Positions 63,073 through 64,000 of a stretch of 64,000 nucleotides of DNA are shown here, piece after piece. Origin of the DNA: Oxalobacteraceae bacterium (lineage in GTDB: Bacteria; Pseudomonadota; Gammaproteobacteria; Burkholderiales; Burkholderiaceae_D); contig JAJTGD010000001.1 of the NCBI GenBank assembly GCA_021299035.1, forward strand, positions 1 through 64,000, written 5' to 3'. Below the pieces are notes generated by a model. The model searched no databases and was not told where the DNA came from. It saw nothing but the letters and a program-made list of their open reading frames with translations. The translations under genes were made by a program, and so were the position numbers. The number at the start of each line of letters is the position of its first letter. Position 1 is the stretch's first letter.

Positions 63073-64000
63073 ATGGGATCCGAGCCCACCAATTCGCGCG
63101 CGTCAGACCCTCAGCCATTCGCACCCTACCGGCCACCAAACCGACGCTGGCTGCCGTGGCTATTACTGATTATTGCTGTCGGCCTGATCGGTGGTCTGAG
63201 CTGGTATGCCATCGCGCGTAAAGATCAGAACGCAGAGCGTGGCGGTATGCCGCGTGGCCGCCCACCCGTCACTGTGGGTGTTGCCGCTGCCGGCACCGAG
63301 AGTTTTCCGGTTGAATTAGATGCGCTTGGCACCATCGCGCCAGTTGCTACAGCTGTCGTTCGTGCGCAGGTTTCAGGTGTAGTACAGCAAGTGTCGTTTA
63401 GTGAAGGCCAAATCGTGCAGCGCGGTCAACTGCTGGCGCTAATTGATCCGCGACCCTTTGAAAACGCGCTGATGCAGGTCAAGGGCCAACTGCAGCGCGA
63501 CGAGGCACAACTGGAAAACGCTCGCGTCACCGAGCGTCGCTACCGGCAACTGCAAGCGCAGGACTCGATTGCGCAGCAAGATGTCGATGCGCAAACAGCG
63601 CTCGTTAAACAGCTGGAAGGCACTGTCGCGATTGATCGCGCTGCAGTTCGTAGCGCGCAGCTGAATCTCGACTTCGCTCGCATCACCGCACCCATCTCAG
63701 GCCGGATTGGTCTGCGTAGCGTTGACGTCGGCAACCTGGTAGGCCCCGCTGACGCGACCGGATTGGTCACCATCACCCAAACCGCACCAATCGATGTGGT
63801 ATTCGCAGTACCGCAAGATGCGGTACCCGAGCTAAAGCACGCAATCTCTGGCGGCAAGGCTCTTCCAGTCACCGCATTTGATCGCTCGCGTAGCAAGCCG
63901 CTGGCGGTTGGTCGCTTTCTTGCACTCGACAATGTCGTCGATACCCAAACCGGTACCGTGCGCGCCAAGGCACGCTTCGATAATGCGAACGGTAGCTTGT
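63073..64000 (+). CDS. mdtA: RND efflux periplasmic adaptor, MdtA-like (3' end outside window)
   Basis: The frame from ATG 63073 (GGGAG upstream) is open to the window end, giving 309 residues. It has an N-terminal membrane anchor (WLPWLLLIIAVGLIGGLSWYA, about 26-46), a Gly/Pro/Arg-rich linker, the lipoyl-type RAQVSGVVQQVSFSEGQIVQRGQLLALIDPRPFE and the helical hairpin, then LDFARITAPISGRIGLRSVDVGNLV. The pattern matches MdtA-type adaptors of RND multidrug pumps, normally followed by mdtB and mdtC, which would lie past the window. Confidence 0.92.
   Translation, partial: MGSEPTNSRASDPQPFAPYRPPNRRWLPWLLLIIAVGLIGGLSWYAIARKDQNAERGGMPRGRPPVTVGVAAAGTESFPVELDALGTIAPVATAVVRAQVSGVVQQVSFSEGQIVQRGQLLALIDPRPFENALMQVKGQLQRDEAQLENARVTERRYRQLQAQDSIAQQDVDAQTALVKQLEGTVAIDRAAVRSAQLNLDFARITAPISGRIGLRSVDVGNLVGPADATGLVTITQTAPIDVVFAVPQDAVPELKHAISGGKALPVTAFDRSRSKPLAVGRFLALDNVVDTQTGTVRAKARFDNANGSL

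Overview
The window reads as a chromosomal segment of a betaproteobacterium, probably Burkholderiales and possibly Oxalobacteraceae-like. That placement is an inference from gene order and protein character: mltG-tmk-holB-pilZ-tatD, a ygfZ-DUF4936-NRDE triplet, a single-chain pyruvate carboxylase, LldP, and an XRE-type small regulator of a kind common in that order. Genes are tightly packed on both strands. No rRNA, tRNA, CRISPR array, insertion sequence or phage gene was recognised.

Layout. 1-2.2 kb is accessory-looking: the end of an unknown gene and a large Thr/Ser/Pro-rich protein with a poly-Thr microsatellite. 2.2-9.3 kb has a small DUF4404-like protein divergent from a two-CBS-domain protein, a protein carrying the complete motif set of halohydrin dehalogenases, two overlapping family-4 glycosyltransferases, a pirin, the nucleosidase PpnN and the pseudouridine synthase RsuA. 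9.3-13.9 kb is the minus-strand mltG-tmk-holB-pilZ-tatD-ankyrin run. 13.9-19.1 kb holds ygfZ-DUF4936-NRDE and an opposing GNAT/thioesterase/SDR/MDR/Dabb run. 19.3-28.6 kb is metabolic and transport: an MHS-type permease, a LysR regulator, a degenerate response-regulator-like protein, a second pirin, RibA, cytochrome c, an old yellow enzyme and lactate permease.

28.7-32.5 kb is the most distinctive block. It encodes a Gly-zipper/Gln-rich protein built from three repeats, a stand-alone I9-propeptide-like protein, a subtilase with no visible signal peptide, and a small HTH regulator. The first gene's Shine-Dalgarno sequence and start codon lie inside a perfect 12-bp RNA hairpin. 32.6-44.4 kb carries a DUF1501/DUF1800 secreted pair, a di-heme peroxidase, an H-NOX sensor overlapping a PAS-GGDEF diguanylate cyclase, a very large AsmA protein and a Fic protein whose catalytic His is replaced by Arg. 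44.4-52.9 kb has a bactofilin, a 7TM-DISM histidine kinase with its regulator, a truncated haemoglobin fused to a degenerate GGDEF domain, and a MacB-like ABC exporter with its adaptor. 53-64 kb has a Mg-transporting P-type ATPase, pyruvate carboxylase, an APH-fold protein, a divergent PRPP synthetase opposite a DHH phosphoesterase, an Hsp20, and the start of an RND adaptor.

Two haem-based sensory modules (H-NOX/diguanylate cyclase and globin/GGDEF) within about 11 kb suggest that NO or O2 state is coupled to c-di-GMP signalling here. The best candidates for undescribed biology are the repeat-protein/I9/subtilase cassette with its start-site hairpin, the globin-GGDEF fusion, the pseudo-Fic protein and the halohydrin-dehalogenase-like gene.
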